DNA from: Cryptomeria japonica
Taxonomy: Eukaryota; Streptophyta; Pinopsida; Cupressales; Cupressaceae
Reading direction: 5' to 3'
Length of the DNA stretch: 64,000 nucleotides
NCBI RefSeq assembly: GCF_030272615.1
Contig: NC_081415.1
Coordinates: forward strand, 368,136,667-368,200,666
The position numbers and the translations under genes were made by a program. Of the stretch, positions 12,482 to 24,649 are shown one piece after another (position 1 is the first letter of the stretch; each line of letters opens with the position of its first letter). A model generated the notes under the pieces. The model had not been told where the DNA came from, did no database searches, and saw only the letters and a program-made list of their open reading frames with translations.

Positions 12482-13400
12482 ATGATGCAAAAGGAGCGTC
12501 CTAAGTTCTCTAAGGAGAATTACACCTTATGGTGTGGTAGAACGAAGCTCTACCTAAGAACCCTAGGAGAACAATACTAGAATCATGTAATCATAGAGTA
12601 CAGTGAACCTATAGGGGCTCTCACTGTAGATCAGATCAAAGAAAAGCAAGACAACATTACAACTATCAATATGACTGCTAGCACTCTATCTGATAATGAG
12701 TATGCTAAGGTTCAAGATCTGAAACAACCTATGAAATATAGAATAAGTTAAAGATTGTTTATGGAGGATATCCTCATGTTCAAAAGGCTAAGGTAGATAG
12801 CTTAAGAGCCAAATTTGATGAGATGAGGATAGAAGAAGGAGAAAATATAGAACAGGATAGAAAAAGAATAAAGAATGTGCTAAATTCTATCAAAGGTGCT
12901 GGAGGAAAGCTTGAAGAAGAAGATGTGGTCGTCAAAATCCTGAGAACCTTGCTACCACAATATGCCATAAGGGTTTCTGCAATTCAAGAACTTGGATCCT
13001 TGGGAACAGTTAGTGCTTCGCTTGACTCACTGATTGGTAAGTTAACTACCTTTGAACTGAGCAACTATGATAATAGTGTACCAAATATTGATGCTTCCTT
13101 CAAAGCTTCCATGATACATACACCAACAAGGAGAAGAAAATAAATCAGAAACAGTTTTACTACAAGAACCGGTCATTCTTATGAATGTGACAACCTGTTA
13201 TCTGAAGAACAGGAACAAGATGAGATTGAAGCTCTATTAGCAAGAAGGTTGCCAAGAGGAAAAGGAAAGTATAAAGGTAAACTTCCCTTGAAGTGTTTAT
13301 CTTGCAATAAAATAGGTCATATTGCATCCATATGTCCTGAAAATGATAGGAAGGATAATTTTAGAAGCTACAAAGACAAGAGCAAGGAGTGTTATCTTGC
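12482..13400 (+). pseudogene. gag of element B, broken
   Basis: It starts near ATG 12482 with PKFSKENYTLWCGRTKLYL, a copia gag N-terminus in which the tryptophan of the YxxW block is kept. A TAG follows at about 12579, and there are frame changes near 12750-12800. The 12823-13143 segment is the helical gag core (VVVKILRTLLPQYAIRVSAI). A single intact zinc knuckle, CLSCNKIGHIASIC (C-X2-C-X4-H-X4-C), sits at 13288-13329 in another frame. It would package element RNA in a functional copy. Confidence 0.85.
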
Positions 13401-14860
13401 AGAAGGAGTTACCGATGAAGAATCAAAAGGATCTGATGGAGATGGAATTACATTTGTAGTGGTAAAGGAAGACAACATAGAGGAAAATGATATAGCATTC
13501 ATCTCTAGTTCAAACCATTATGGAGACTGGGTAAATGACAGTGGTTGCAATCACCACATGACTGGTGACAGAAACAAATTCCTTAACATGAAGTACTGTA
13601 ATGAAGGAACGGTGAGATTCGGTAATGATGCTCCTTGTGTAGTAAAAGGTAAGGGATCTATAGCCCTAAAAGATAATACAAATTATGAAGATGTTTATTG
13701 GGTAAAAGGGCTGAAATATAGTCTATTAAGTGTTGCACAACTTAACAACAAGGGTTACCAGTTAGAATTCAATGAAGGAATATGTAAAATAAATGACAAA
13801 TTGGGAAGTTTGATTGCTACCGGTAAACAAGCTAGAGGTAATTTGTTTCACCTAGACACCACTATAGGTAGTTGTCTAATGGAAAAGGTAGAAGACAATT
13901 GGTTGTGGCACAAAAGACTATGTCATGTTGACTTTGATAGCATAGAAAAAGTCAGTAAGCTGAAGTATGTCAGAGGTATGCCAAATATTATGAAACCTAA
14001 AAATGCTATCTGTAAAGAATACCAACTAGGAAAGTTGACCGGGTCTAGTTTTAGCAGCAAATCTTATTCATCTAAAAATGTGTTAGAGCTAGTTCATACA
14101 GACTTGTGTGGTCCTATGAGGACCAAGAGTTTCTATGGGGACCGGTATTTCATGTTATTTGTAGATGACTGTTGTATTCTTGAAAGAAAAATTTGAAGCC
14201 TTTCACATGTTTAAGGTCTTCAAGGCTCGAGTAGAGAGAGGAACTAGTAAGAATCTGAAATGTATGAGATCAGATAGAGGAGGAGAGTTCACCTCTCAAG
14301 AGTTCATGAATTATTGTGAAGAACAGGGGATTATGAGACAGATGTCTGCACCCAGAACAGCTCAGCGGAATGGGGTTGATGAAAGAAGGAATAGAACTCT
14401 GATGATAAAGAAGGATATTCCACATATCTTCTAGAGAGCAGCATTAAGAATTGTTGTGTATACCTTGAACCAGATAGAGGTGAAGAAAGGGACAAATAAA
14501 ACTCCCTATGAATTATGGTGTGGATACTCACCCAATGTGAGCTATTTCAAAGTATTTAGAAGTAGGTGCTATATCAAGAGGGATGACTATTCTAGAAAGT
14601 TTGATCCCAAGAGTGATGAAGGAACCTTCTTAGGTTACAACACAAAGATTAAAGCATATCAGTGTTTGAACAAAAGGACCGGTAAGATTGTGGAGAGTAT
14701 CAATGTCAAAGTGGATGAGTTCTCTGAAAAAAATGAATAGGATAGCAAGAGTGAACCAGAGGATTATCAAGGATTCGAGTACACTGTACTGGTCGAACTT
14801 GCTGAAGAGAATCTTATTACAGTAGAAAATTAGGAAGCATGTGAAGTAGAACCTGCACAA
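13401..14860 (+). pseudogene. Protease and integrase of element B, broken
   Basis: The protease motif WVNDSGCNHHMTGD (13528-13569) keeps D-S-G. The integrase zinc-binding part shows WLWHKRLCHVDFD (13903-13941), and the core begins LELVHTDLCGPM with the first catalytic Asp. A frameshift at about 14165-14175 moves the frame. The new frame continues with MRSDRGGEF (second Asp) and RNGVDERRNRT (catalytic Glu) at 14262-14400. After another stop the C-terminal part (14456-14740) has TPYELWCGYSPN and the SDEGTFLGYN block. All three catalytic residues are present, but in different frames. Confidence 0.87.
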
Positions 14861-14949
14861 TCGGTAGAAGAAGCTCCAAGAAATGAACCGGTACTAGCAA
14901 GGTATGTCAAAAACAATCACTCCGCTGAAAATTGCATTGGTGATAAAGA

Positions 14950-16546
14950 TGCAGGAGTATTGACTAGAAGAAGAGCAAGAGAGAATGCTTGTCTTCTCTC
15001 TAAAATTGAGCCCAAAACAACAAAGGAGGCTCTAAAGATGAAGACTGGATTGAATCCATGGAGGAGGAACTGGAACAGATTAAGAAAAATGAAACTTGGA
15101 CTCTAGTGCCCAAACCGGAGGACAAAAATGTGATAGGCACTAAATGGGTGTTTAGAAACAAAATGGATAAAATCGATCAAGTAGTAAGAAATATAGCAAG
15201 GCTGGTCTACAAAGGGTATTCTCTAGAAGAAGGTTTGGATTATGGAGAAACCTTTGCACCGGTGGCCAGGCTAGAAGGGGTCAGAATATTGCTTGCTTAT
15301 GTTGCTTACAAGAAGTTCAAAGTTTACCAAATGGATGTCAAATCACCATTCTTGAATGGTGTTTTAGAGGAGGAAGTGTAAATAGAGCAACCGGAAGGGG
15401 TTTATATCAGAAGATGCAAGAGATATGGTATGCAGGCTTAAGAAGGCTCTATATGGGCTAAAACAAGCACCAAGAGCTTGGTCTGAGAGGTTGCACTCAT
15501 ATCTGGTAAGCATAGGATTCATGAGAACCAGTAACAACAGCAATTTGTATCTGAAGACCGGAGAAAAAGGAAAGCATCTGATTACAAAAAATTTTGTAGA
15601 TGACATTATCTTTGGAGGAGATGATGAGATGAGAAGATGTTTTCCATAATAAATGAAGCAAGAGTTTGAAATGTCCATGATTTGTGAAAAAAAATTCTTC
15701 ATTGGCCTGCAAGTATCACAGCTAAAGAGTGGTATATTCATTAGCCAGACCAAGAACATAAGGGAAATTTTGAAGACTTTTGGAATGGAAGATTGCAAAC
15801 CTGTTGGAACTCCAATGGTTACAAGTTGCAAGATCTCCAAAAATGATGAGGCTCATGAAATGAATGAGACACTTTATCGATCTATGATCAGTAAGTTGTA
15901 GTATGCAGTACACAATAGACCATATATAGCACAAGTTATTGGCTTGGTTGCTAGATTTGCTGCAAATCCAAAAGAGACTCATATGGTGGTGGTTAAGAGA
16001 ATATTTGGATACCTTAAGAGGACTAATGAGTATGGTCTCTAGTATCCACATAAGGGATATTTCAGTTTAAGTGTCTTCACTGATGCAGATTGGGCAGGAA
16101 ACATTGATGACAGAAAGAGCACTAGTGGAGGTGCATTCTTTCTTGGAGACAGGATTGTGTCATGGACAGTCAAGAAACAGAATTGCATCTCTTAATCCAC
16201 AGCTGAGGCTGAGTATGTGACTGTTGCAATCAACTATACACAAATAGTATGGATCAAGAAATTATTGGAAGGTATCCAAGAAAAGGTGATTGAACCTATG
16301 GTGATTCACTATGACAACACCAATGCTATAGAAATATCCAAGAATCCGATGATGTATTCCAAGACAAACCATATAGCTATCAAATACCACTACCTCAGGG
16401 AACAGGTTCAAGACAACGAAGTGAGATTGGATTATTTACCGACAAAAGAACAGGTGGTTGATATCTTCACCAAGCCACTACATAAGGACACCTTTGAATA
16501 CCTCAGAGGTAAGCTAGGGGTGATACCCCTACCTACATTAAACTAA
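14950..16546 (+). pseudogene. Reverse transcriptase and RNase H of element B, broken
   Basis: The RT begins at about 15050 ([18 protein letters not shown]). It runs through [22 protein letters not shown] and [12 protein letters not shown] to ALYGLKQAPRAW. The active site is NFVDDIIFG (about 15591-15617), that is FVDD instead of YVDD. RNase H shows FTDADWAG, DRKSTSGG and STAEAEYVTVA. The end reads VDIFTKPLHKDTFEYLRGKLG with a stop at 16546. At least eight stops interrupt it, several at positions where copia proteins usually have Trp or Gln. Two frameshifts lie near 15380-15420. Confidence 0.9.
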
Positions 16547-16866
16547 GTAAAAAAAGGGCTTTACATCAATCTGGTATGATTTCATTATGAAAAATCTCTA
16601 AGACTAGATTGATAAGTGTGGACTACTCTAGTTAAGTGGAGCAGTCTTGTAAGTGTACTGAAATACATCTTTGGCATTGTTGTCAAAGGGGGAGATATTA
16701 CTATAGTGCTTGAGTATTGGTAAGTACTATTAGGGGGATATATTCATTACTCAGAGAAGAAGTAATGACCGGTACAAGAAATAAAGGAAGAAATGAAGAA
16801 AGTACATGTAGGAGAAACTGATAAGATAGATTCTGAAGTGTTGCCATCAATGCCAAAGGGGAAGAT
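16547..16866 (+). other. 3' untranslated region and polypurine tract of element B
   Basis: There is noncoding sequence with two purine runs: AAAGGGGGAGAT at 16685-16696 and AAAGGGGAAGAT at 16855-16866, directly before the LTR. The latter is the functional tract by position. Confidence 0.8.
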
Positions 16867-18397
16867 TGTTGGTACTGACAAAACCAGTTAATCCAAAGAA
16901 CCGATATACTAACTAAGATTTGTCATTGATGACTAACACTGACCGGTGGAGTGGTACCAGTGGATTGGTGTATCTCAATAGCAAAGGTGATGACTTGTAA
17001 ACAACATGGAAGCAACATCAGAGACAGATGATCAAGGTTCAATCGGCTCAAGGGAAGAAAACTAAGCTAATCGGTCTGTCATTCAAGAAGATTGGTGTTG
17101 AGGTCAGATCTTTAGGTTGGTCATTTTGATGATGATGAAGGTGACTTAGGCAAGAAGGCTTGAGGTTTTATACAAATCAAGACCTCATTGGCAAATAGGA
17201 GAAGAGGCTTGATGGAAGTACTACAAACCGGCATCAAAGGATGAACCGGTAATGAAGAGTGTGGTGGTATACCGGTAGACCAGTGAAGCAGAAGGAAGGT
17301 AGGTTGTCACTGTAAATATCGAAGTGATGATCGGTTACATAGTTGCAATGGAAAAAGGTGAGTTGGTGAGTTTGTGTTAATGCCAAACTAAAGGTTGGTG
17401 AATTCAACCTTAATCATCATGCTTTTAAGCCATGATTACTTGCGGATTTTCTGGTTCACATTTAAAAGACTAAACTCGACCCAGAAGTCGCTATTTTTGG
17501 GGGATGCAGTGGTAGTTTTGGATAAGTAGTTGGCAGAATTATTGCAGGGTGTGCAGAGAAAGAGCGGGAAGATTTAAATTTGGTATCTATCGATATCTAT
17601 AATTGCATTGATTAAGGAAACACCTTAAGGTGATGGCAGTGAGTGTATAAAGTGTTTTCAGTTCATACAAAACATCTTGATCAAAAAATTTGCAAAGAGA
17701 AGATATTGTGAGAGGTGATCCAAAGTGCAGAGTGAAAGAGTGAGGCAGTGCTAAATTATTTATCAGAGTAGAGTGTGTGTGAAGTAGACTAACAGAGTGT
17801 AAAGCTGAGAGTATGAGCAGAGAACCAGTGTAGTACAGAGCAAACACAATCGATGCAGACAGAGTATGATTTTCATTGTGATCTGATCAAGCTATCAATA
17901 GCTATTCCAATAGATCAACTTTTTGTTTCTTTCTAACCATTGCAACTCAAAATCCCTTAACCATGTGGACTTTAACAGGTCCCTTTGTAAAATCCCTTAA
18001 TCGGGTGACATCTTAATTGATGATCCTAAGTCCTTTAAGCAGGCTACCTTTAATAGGGTAAAGGCACTAATAGGCCTTAAATAAAATCCCTTAACTGGGT
18101 GGCACCTAACAGTGTCTTTGTAATCTCCTAACAGGGATGGCTCCTCATTGGGCATACTCCAGAAGAGTGCAACTTTTGTGAGTTTCTACTCACACCATGT
18201 TTTTCTCCCATTTGGGTTTCCACGAGATAAATATTGGTGTTACTATGTATCTTTTCATGCATGCATGTTTTTCTATGATAACTGTTTGTATTGATGAATA
18301 TTAAGTTAGTGCGGACTTGAGTTAAAAGGTTTTAATTTTGTAAAACTGGTAAAGTGGTTATTCAACCCTCCCCTCTCAGCACCGGTTGGGACTAACA
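16867..18397 (+). repeat. 3' LTR of element B
   Basis: It starts TGTTGGTACTG and ends GACTAACA. It aligns end to end with 10889-12418. Many differences are transitions, often at CG sites. Confidence 0.92.
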
Positions 18398-19889
18398 AGA
18401 TGGACTTGGATGCCATTTAGAGGAGTCATCAGATTATAAACATACTTCTCATCATCAGTCTAAGTGGAGGAAAAAGGTACTACCTTCAACATTATAGGAA
18501 ATAAATACTCACCAAACTCCGGAAGAGTATGAAAAAAAACAAGAAAAATTGGAAATCAAGAGAGAAGAAGCAGCTTGTAATAAAGTTCCAACTGTATCAG
18601 TAGTAACAGTACAAAGAATAGAAGTCCCAAAAGATATGGGAGAAGAAATGGAAGGAATTAAAGAATTGTTTGCACCACTGAACATTCTGATCACATACAC
18701 AAGTAGAATGCAAGTAAATGATTCATAAATTGACTCGAATGAGTATGAATGGGGTCCAGAGCCTCTATTAGATGCATCTACTAAAGAAACTCCTAAAGAA
18801 CCTAGTGATATCATAGATGAAGCACAATTGATAGTGCACTCGAAACTACAAAAGGAAATAGAGGAAATCAGACTAAAAAGACAAGAAGACTATGAACAAC
18901 AACTGAAAGAAGAGAGAACACAAGAAAATTCTTCACCACAGAAGCAGGACCGATGATTAGTTCAGAGGAAGCTGAATGGAAAAGATGACAGAGACTAACA
19001 GAGTCATCAAGGTTATGTCAATAGATATGTCAAATACAAGTGATCATTGAACCAAATCATGAAGGAACTTGCATAATCAAAGATGTAGATATTGATACTA
19101 TACATACTTTTACTAAGCCACTTGAAGAAGAGTCAGAGGCTTTATCTTCTGACTCTGACCACTTTGATATAAGCTCTATTTATGACATTACCTACTCAAC
19201 ACCAAACTATGAATACTTCATCATGAATGTTGAAACTTTGTCTGTTGAACCTGTTACTATTGAACCGTGATATGTAGTCCAGTCTGAAGTAGAAGACGAT
19301 GCTAGTGGTAAGTCTGTTGAGTTAGGTCCACTAAATACTAACATAAACTTCGATAATCATATTCTAACTCTTCCTGATCTTGAGACGCTTACACAAGGTA
19401 GTCTTCTGTAACTTGACTTGTCGGTCCGAGGTTGTGATGACAATACCATGAATTCTCTTGAACCTATTAAATCTTTATCCCTGGTACATCTTGAGCTTAT
19501 TAAGTGTACTCTCCAAGGTCAACCAATGAATATACCTACCTTTGCCAATGACTATACATTAGCCTGTTATCTTAATGCAGTTGAACAAATAGACTTTTCC
19601 ACCAGTGAAAAAGTGAGAACATGACAGCACTAAATGTCAAGTATTTTAGTCGCAAAAATTTTTAAAAAAGGAAAATAAGAGCTTCGATGGCGAAAACCAC
19701 ACTATGGCAGTATCAGAATCAAAAATAGTAAAAATAAAGGATGTACCTAACGGTGAAAACCTCTCTAAGGCACCTGAAGGTGAGATACTTGACATTTTGC
19801 CTATTCACTTTCAAGAGCGATCATTAGTGCTGATTGAGCCTACACAGCCAGTAAACATTTGAACAGAAGAAGTTCAATACACCATACAT
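18398..19889 (+). pseudogene. pol linker of element C, downstream of G-patch
   Basis: Coding-like sequence resumes after element B with charged, low-conservation linker protein, for example 18509-18960 and 19040-19270 (EEESEALSSDSDHFDIS). Element E has a similar acidic linker at the same place. It is broken by many stops and has no domain I recognise. Confidence 0.6.
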
Positions 19890-21255
19890 GTAGCTCAATC
19901 CTTGTCAGTCGAAGAACTAAAAGAACTCACTGATTTCTTCATGGAAAAGAAGATCAATTTTGCACGGACATATGTTGATGTGTCAAGTCTGGATCCTGAC
20001 CTCATAATGCATCATCTTTCTACCACTCTCGGAGTTAAACCTATTAAGAAAAACTCCAAAAAATGCATCCTCGTGTTGCATTACTTGTCAAGGATGCGCT
20101 AGAAAAATTACTAAAAGCTGGATTCATCAGAGCAATTGATTATGCTGAATGGATATCTAATATTGTACCTATTTCCAAACTTGACAAATCAATACATGTT
20201 TGTACAGATTTTAGAGATTTAAACAAAGCTTGTCCAAAAGATGATTCTCCACTACCCAACATAGACATGATCATGGACATGACTATTGCCTATGAAATGT
20301 ACTCTTTAATGGATTGTTTTGTTTTTTTTCTGCATACAATCAGATCAAGATTGCACCTGAGGATCAAGAGAGAACAACATTCACCTGTGCATGGGGAACA
20401 TTCTACTAGAATGTAATGCCCTTCGGCTTAAAGAATGTATGCGCTACTTATCAAAGAGTTGTAACGATAATTTTTCATGATATGATGCACAAAAACATGG
20501 AGGATTATGTTGATGACACTCTAGTTAAGTCTATGAAAATATCAACATATCTATCAGAACTAGGTCTAATATTAGATAGAATGGAAAAATTCAAACTCGG
20601 ATTAAATCCTAAGAAATGTGCATTTGGGGTTACATTTGGTAAACTCCTACGATACATTGTTTCAGCGAAAGGAATTAAAGTGAATCTAGAAAAAGTTAAG
20701 GCTATCATGGAAATGTCACCTCCAAATAATATCAGTCAAATGAGAAGTTTAAAAGGGTGCCTCCAATCAATAAGATGCTTTATTTCTCAGCTAGCAGATA
20801 AGGCTCAACCATTCACAAAGGCATTACAAAAAGGAGTTACATACAATTGGGATAAAGATTGTGAACAACATCTAAATAAAATCAAGGAATATCTTTCTAA
20901 TCCACCTGTATTGATGCCACCAATTCAAGGCAAGCCATTGATTCTTTGCATATCATCTATTGATACATCACTGGGGACACTTTTGACACAGGAGGACGAG
21001 AATAAAAAGGAAAGAGCTACATATTATATCAGCGAAACCTTGGCGTCCTATGAGATGAACTATACTATCATAGAAAAATCTTGTTTTGCATTATTCTATG
21101 TATCACAAAAATTAAGACACTACATGTTATCACATTCTATCAAACTGGTGGCTAAGATTGATCCACTCAAAAACTTTCTCAACAAAGTAACACTTACAGG
21201 AAAATTGGCTAAATGGGTCATGGTTCTTACAGAATTTGATATTGAATATATATAA
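19890..21255 (+). pseudogene. Reverse transcriptase and first RNase H of element C, broken
   Basis: The RT entry is marked by FARTYVDVSSLDPDLIMHHL (about 19959-20018), then MHPRVALLVKDALEKLLKAGF (20063). The frame shifts at a T-rich run near 20317-20330. It continues with YNQIKIAPEDQERTTF, and from 20416 MPFGLKNVCATYQR with the active site YVDDTLVKS (20506-20532). The connection and the first RNase H follow (TYYISETLASYEMNYT, SIKLVAKIDPLKNFL) and end at a TAA at 21253-21255. In intact relatives this enzyme copies the element RNA into DNA in the cytoplasmic particle. Confidence 0.9.
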
Positions 21256-21870
21256 CACAAAGCTATCAAAGGACAAGTCATTGCAGATCAACTTGTTGAT
21301 GCTCCTCTTGAAGACAATCAACCTTTGTACATAGAATTTTTGGATGAATCCATCATGCACCTTACTGAGCGATCCCGAAAAAAGTTCTTTGATGGGTCTT
21401 TCACTCAACATGTTTCTAGTGCTAGAATACTTTTTATCACTCCTCAAAGATATTCAATCCCAAAGGCTTACAAGATTCTCTTTCCTTGCACAAACAATAT
21501 TACGGAATATGAAGCCTTGGTAAATGGAATCAAGTTGGCTATCGAATGCAAGGTTGTTGAGTTACACATCTATGGAGACTCTCAGCTGATTATCAACCAA
21601 ATGAATGATATATATCACTCGGGATGAGAAGTTGATGCCCTATAAAAGAATGGGTGATGACCTCAAGAAATACTTTACCTTTGTATCATTTCAGTAGATT
21701 CCCAGATCAATAAATAGAGCAGCAGATTCTATGGCTACTTTGGCATCTATACCACAGCTACAAGAATCTAAGTTCCACTATGAAATCCTGGTGGAAGAGT
21801 TACATTATCCTGCTTATGATTCCCCTGAGCCCTGGATGGTCTGTTCTATCATTTGACATGATTCATCTTG
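21256..21870 (+). pseudogene. Second (archaeal-like) RNase H of element C
   Basis: The sequence FFDGSF (21391), NNITEYEALVNG (21495) and HIYGDSQLIINQ (21567) gives the D, E, D pattern of a second RNase H, known in the Tat clade as a dual RNase H. All three acidic residues are visible here. A frameshift follows near 21620, and the linker to the integrase (to about 21870) is degenerate. Confidence 0.8.
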
Positions 21871-21879
21871 CTACAGCCA

Positions 21880-23124
21880 CATTTACTCTTACTTGTGTGA
21901 CCAAATTATCCCTGCTAATATTACCCGTAATGAGAAAAGAAACCTAATTCAAAACGCTTCACGGTATATCATCATTGCTAACGATTTGTATAGGTCAAGT
22001 TTGGATAGTACTTTTCTTAGGTGTCTAGAACTTGAAGAGTCCCAACGTGCATCATCTGAAGTGCATGAAGGTATTTGTGGATCTCATTCAAATGGTCTTA
22101 CATTGGCTCAAAAAATGCTAAGGGTCGGCTACTACTAGCCAGATATGGAAAAAGATGCTATAAAATTTGCTAAAACTTGTGAGAAGTGTCAGCTACATGG
22201 GAACCTCATACATGCTCCAGCAAGGGATCTAATACCTTTCATCACACATTGGCCTTTTCAACAATGGGTGTTTGACCTCATTGGCCAAATATATCTTGCA
22301 TCATCTAACGAACACAGGTTTATCATAACTGCCATTGAGTACTTTACTAAGTGGGTAGAAGTGGTCCCGCTAATCAAAGCAACTGGTAAACAAGTAGCTC
22401 TGTTCATCCTTAACTATATCATCCACAGGTATGGGTTACCTTCTTCAATTGTGACTGACAATGGAGGGCAATTCAAAAACAATGATCTATATGAGCTCTG
22501 TGAAAATTTCAAAATCAAACAGCACTGGTCATCCATATACTACCCTCAAGGTAATGGACAAGCTAAAGCATCTAACAAAAATCTGTTGACTATCTTGCAC
22601 AGAATGGTAAACAACTCTGGGAAGGATTTGCATCTACAGCTCAAGTCGGCACTATGGGCTTATAGAATAAGTATCAAAACACCTACTGGGGCTACACCTT
22701 TTTTTGTAGTGTATGGATCTAAAGCAGTCTTTCCTGTTGAGGTGGAAATACCGTCTTTAAGAGTTTCTTTGCAAAGGCTTATTACTGATGAAAACTACAA
22801 AATATCTAGATTGCAAGAACTCGAGTTACTAGATGAACATCGACAAGTGGCGTTTGATCATCTGAGAGCCTACCAAAAGAGAATGTCTAGAGGTTATAAC
22901 AAGAAAGTTTGACAAACAGAATTTCAGGTTGGTGACCTTGTTTTGAGAGAAAATCCTAAAAATCAACAGTTTCAAGACAATAAAGGGAAGTTTGAACCCA
23001 GCTAGATGGGTCCCTACTTCATTACTACAGTCTTTGGCTTTGGTGCCTATCAACTCTCAACATCGGAAGGAGAACAACTTCGTAAACTGATCAACACCAT
23101 CCACTTAAAGAAATTCGTCACTTA
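21880..23124 (+). pseudogene. Integrase of element C, broken and missing catalytic Glu
   Basis: The zinc-binding part is EVHEGICGSHSNG...CEKCQLHG (22061-22200), with a TAG at 22138. The core keeps the first Asp (WVFDLIGQI, about 22266) and the second (SIVTDNGGQF, about 22447). The third position reads NGQAKASNK, so the catalytic Glu is Lys. The C-terminal GPY/F region is recognisable (GKFEPS, stop, MGPYFITT; 22986-23030). The Lys alone should block strand transfer. Confidence 0.88.
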
Positions 23125-24649
23125 GTGTTCTCTGCTCCAACAACCTGTATAGCTAAAAAGTCCTGAAAAAAATCAAAAAAATCAAAAAAAAAAGAAGAAA
23201 AATCAAATGCCTTGGTGAAAACCTAGTAAACAGGCACCTTGGTAAAAATAAAATTATTTTCCAAGCAGGTGAAAACCTGGTAAACAGGCGCCTCTTGTAC
23301 TCAAGCACTCCATCTATTAATGCAAATTTGACATTTCTTGTTTTTATTCCCGCTTTCCTGCATCTTTGCTTTCGCTTGTACATATCTTTTAGTCACTTTT
23401 GTGACATCCACATTCTTTTGGATCCCTCATGGCTTGAAACAAATAAATGTCCTAGTCTTAGGGTAATCAATTGATCAATTTACATGTCCTAAGCAGTATC
23501 AACCAAGTCATCTTTCTGTCAGTAGTACCAGGTCATCTAATCTGAGTCAGTCACTGTCTCCAAACTGCTGAAGAGTTTTATCACTAAGTAAACAAACAAA
23601 ACAAGACTACTAAAAATAATCACTAAACTTTTTGAGATATGATTGAAATTTTTTGTGTGTTGTCTTTTAAATTGGTTTTCAATTATTATTCCCTCTGAGT
23701 AACTCGAGGAAGTCTATCTTGACTAAGAGGAGCAAGGATAGGGGCATAACACTTTTCTTTGTTTTTTGCTTGTAGGAATGATTCTGATGATCTAGAAAAA
23801 TCTAATCAGCTAGGTGTTTGTGATAAGTACCTTCACATCAAGGTGAAATCGCCACACATACATCGACTCCGCTTATTTGTATGCTATAGGGAGGTTGGAT
23901 TAATTTCTTTGTCTTCTTTTAGGGAATTTCTTTAATGTGCAATCCGGATGCATGTGTAATCTATCCAAGGATATGAATGATAAAAGGGTCATTACAGACA
24001 AGATAATCAATAGTTGCATATAAAAAGGAAGGAACTCTATTTTGCCAGTTGTGTTTGTAAAAGGCTCAATGATGATAATTAAGCATACAAAATCCAATGA
24101 CTAAGTTTAAGTTGCATTCATTCTAAATTTTATGCATTCAGACAATTTTGGCATGATAGCAATGATCTCATTATCTTTTGAATGAGAGTCTGAAGCAATC
24201 GTCATTTCTCAGCTAAGTGGTACCCTTTCTCATCATTGGTTCTTCGATCGATTACTTGTGTATTGAGATGGTTAGCTACATACATGTGCATCTTATATAG
24301 ATCCATACATTTTATTATATCTTTATTTGCATTCATGTTATTGCATGAAAAATAAACATTTGCATTACTAGTTACTCATTTTCATTATTTATTTGCATGT
24401 GAAAAAGAAACAAAAAAAATAACATCCAATATTCATCTCCATTACATACATCCATACTAAAATGATATGAATACATATAGAATAAAGCATATAGAAAGAC
24501 ATCTCATAATCAATCAACACAAGTACAATAAAATCAAATCAAGAGCTCCTATATCTCATCATAATCTTAGTGTCTAAGAGTACAAATTATATCAACTATC
24601 AAATACAATGTCTCATCGGAGCAAGAATCGTATATGCTACAAAAATGGG
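23125..24649. other. 3' noncoding region of element C
   Basis: About 1.5 kb without a frame. Near its start are two copies of GGTGAAAACCTRGTAAACAG followed by GCACC or GCGCC (23214 and 23269). Related copies lie at the same place in element E. A poly-A/G-rich stretch lies at 23160-23205. The rest is AT-rich and I see nothing else. Confidence 0.55.

Larger units (their letters stand above)
10889..18397 (+). mobile_element. Element B: full-length Ty1/copia retrotransposon nested in C
   Basis: LTRs of 1530 and 1531 bp (10889-12418, 16867-18397) flank a 4.4 kb interior. The interior has a Met-type primer site, gag, and pol in copia order (protease, integrase, RT, RNase H), then a polypurine tract before the 3' LTR. 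In one stretch of about 115 bp I counted about 15 LTR differences, so this is not a recent insertion. The flanking 5-mers (ATCTG and AGATG) do not form a clean target duplication. All open frames are interrupted. Confidence 0.93.

Noticed and set aside
15364-15840. 158-codon minus-strand frame inside element B
   Set aside because: It lies opposite the reverse transcriptase, has no motif, and is an antisense shadow.
10884-18402. Target duplication of element B (ATCTG/AGATG)
   Set aside because: Only 3 of 5 bases agree, so I do not claim a duplication. It may have decayed or the ends may be off by a few bases.
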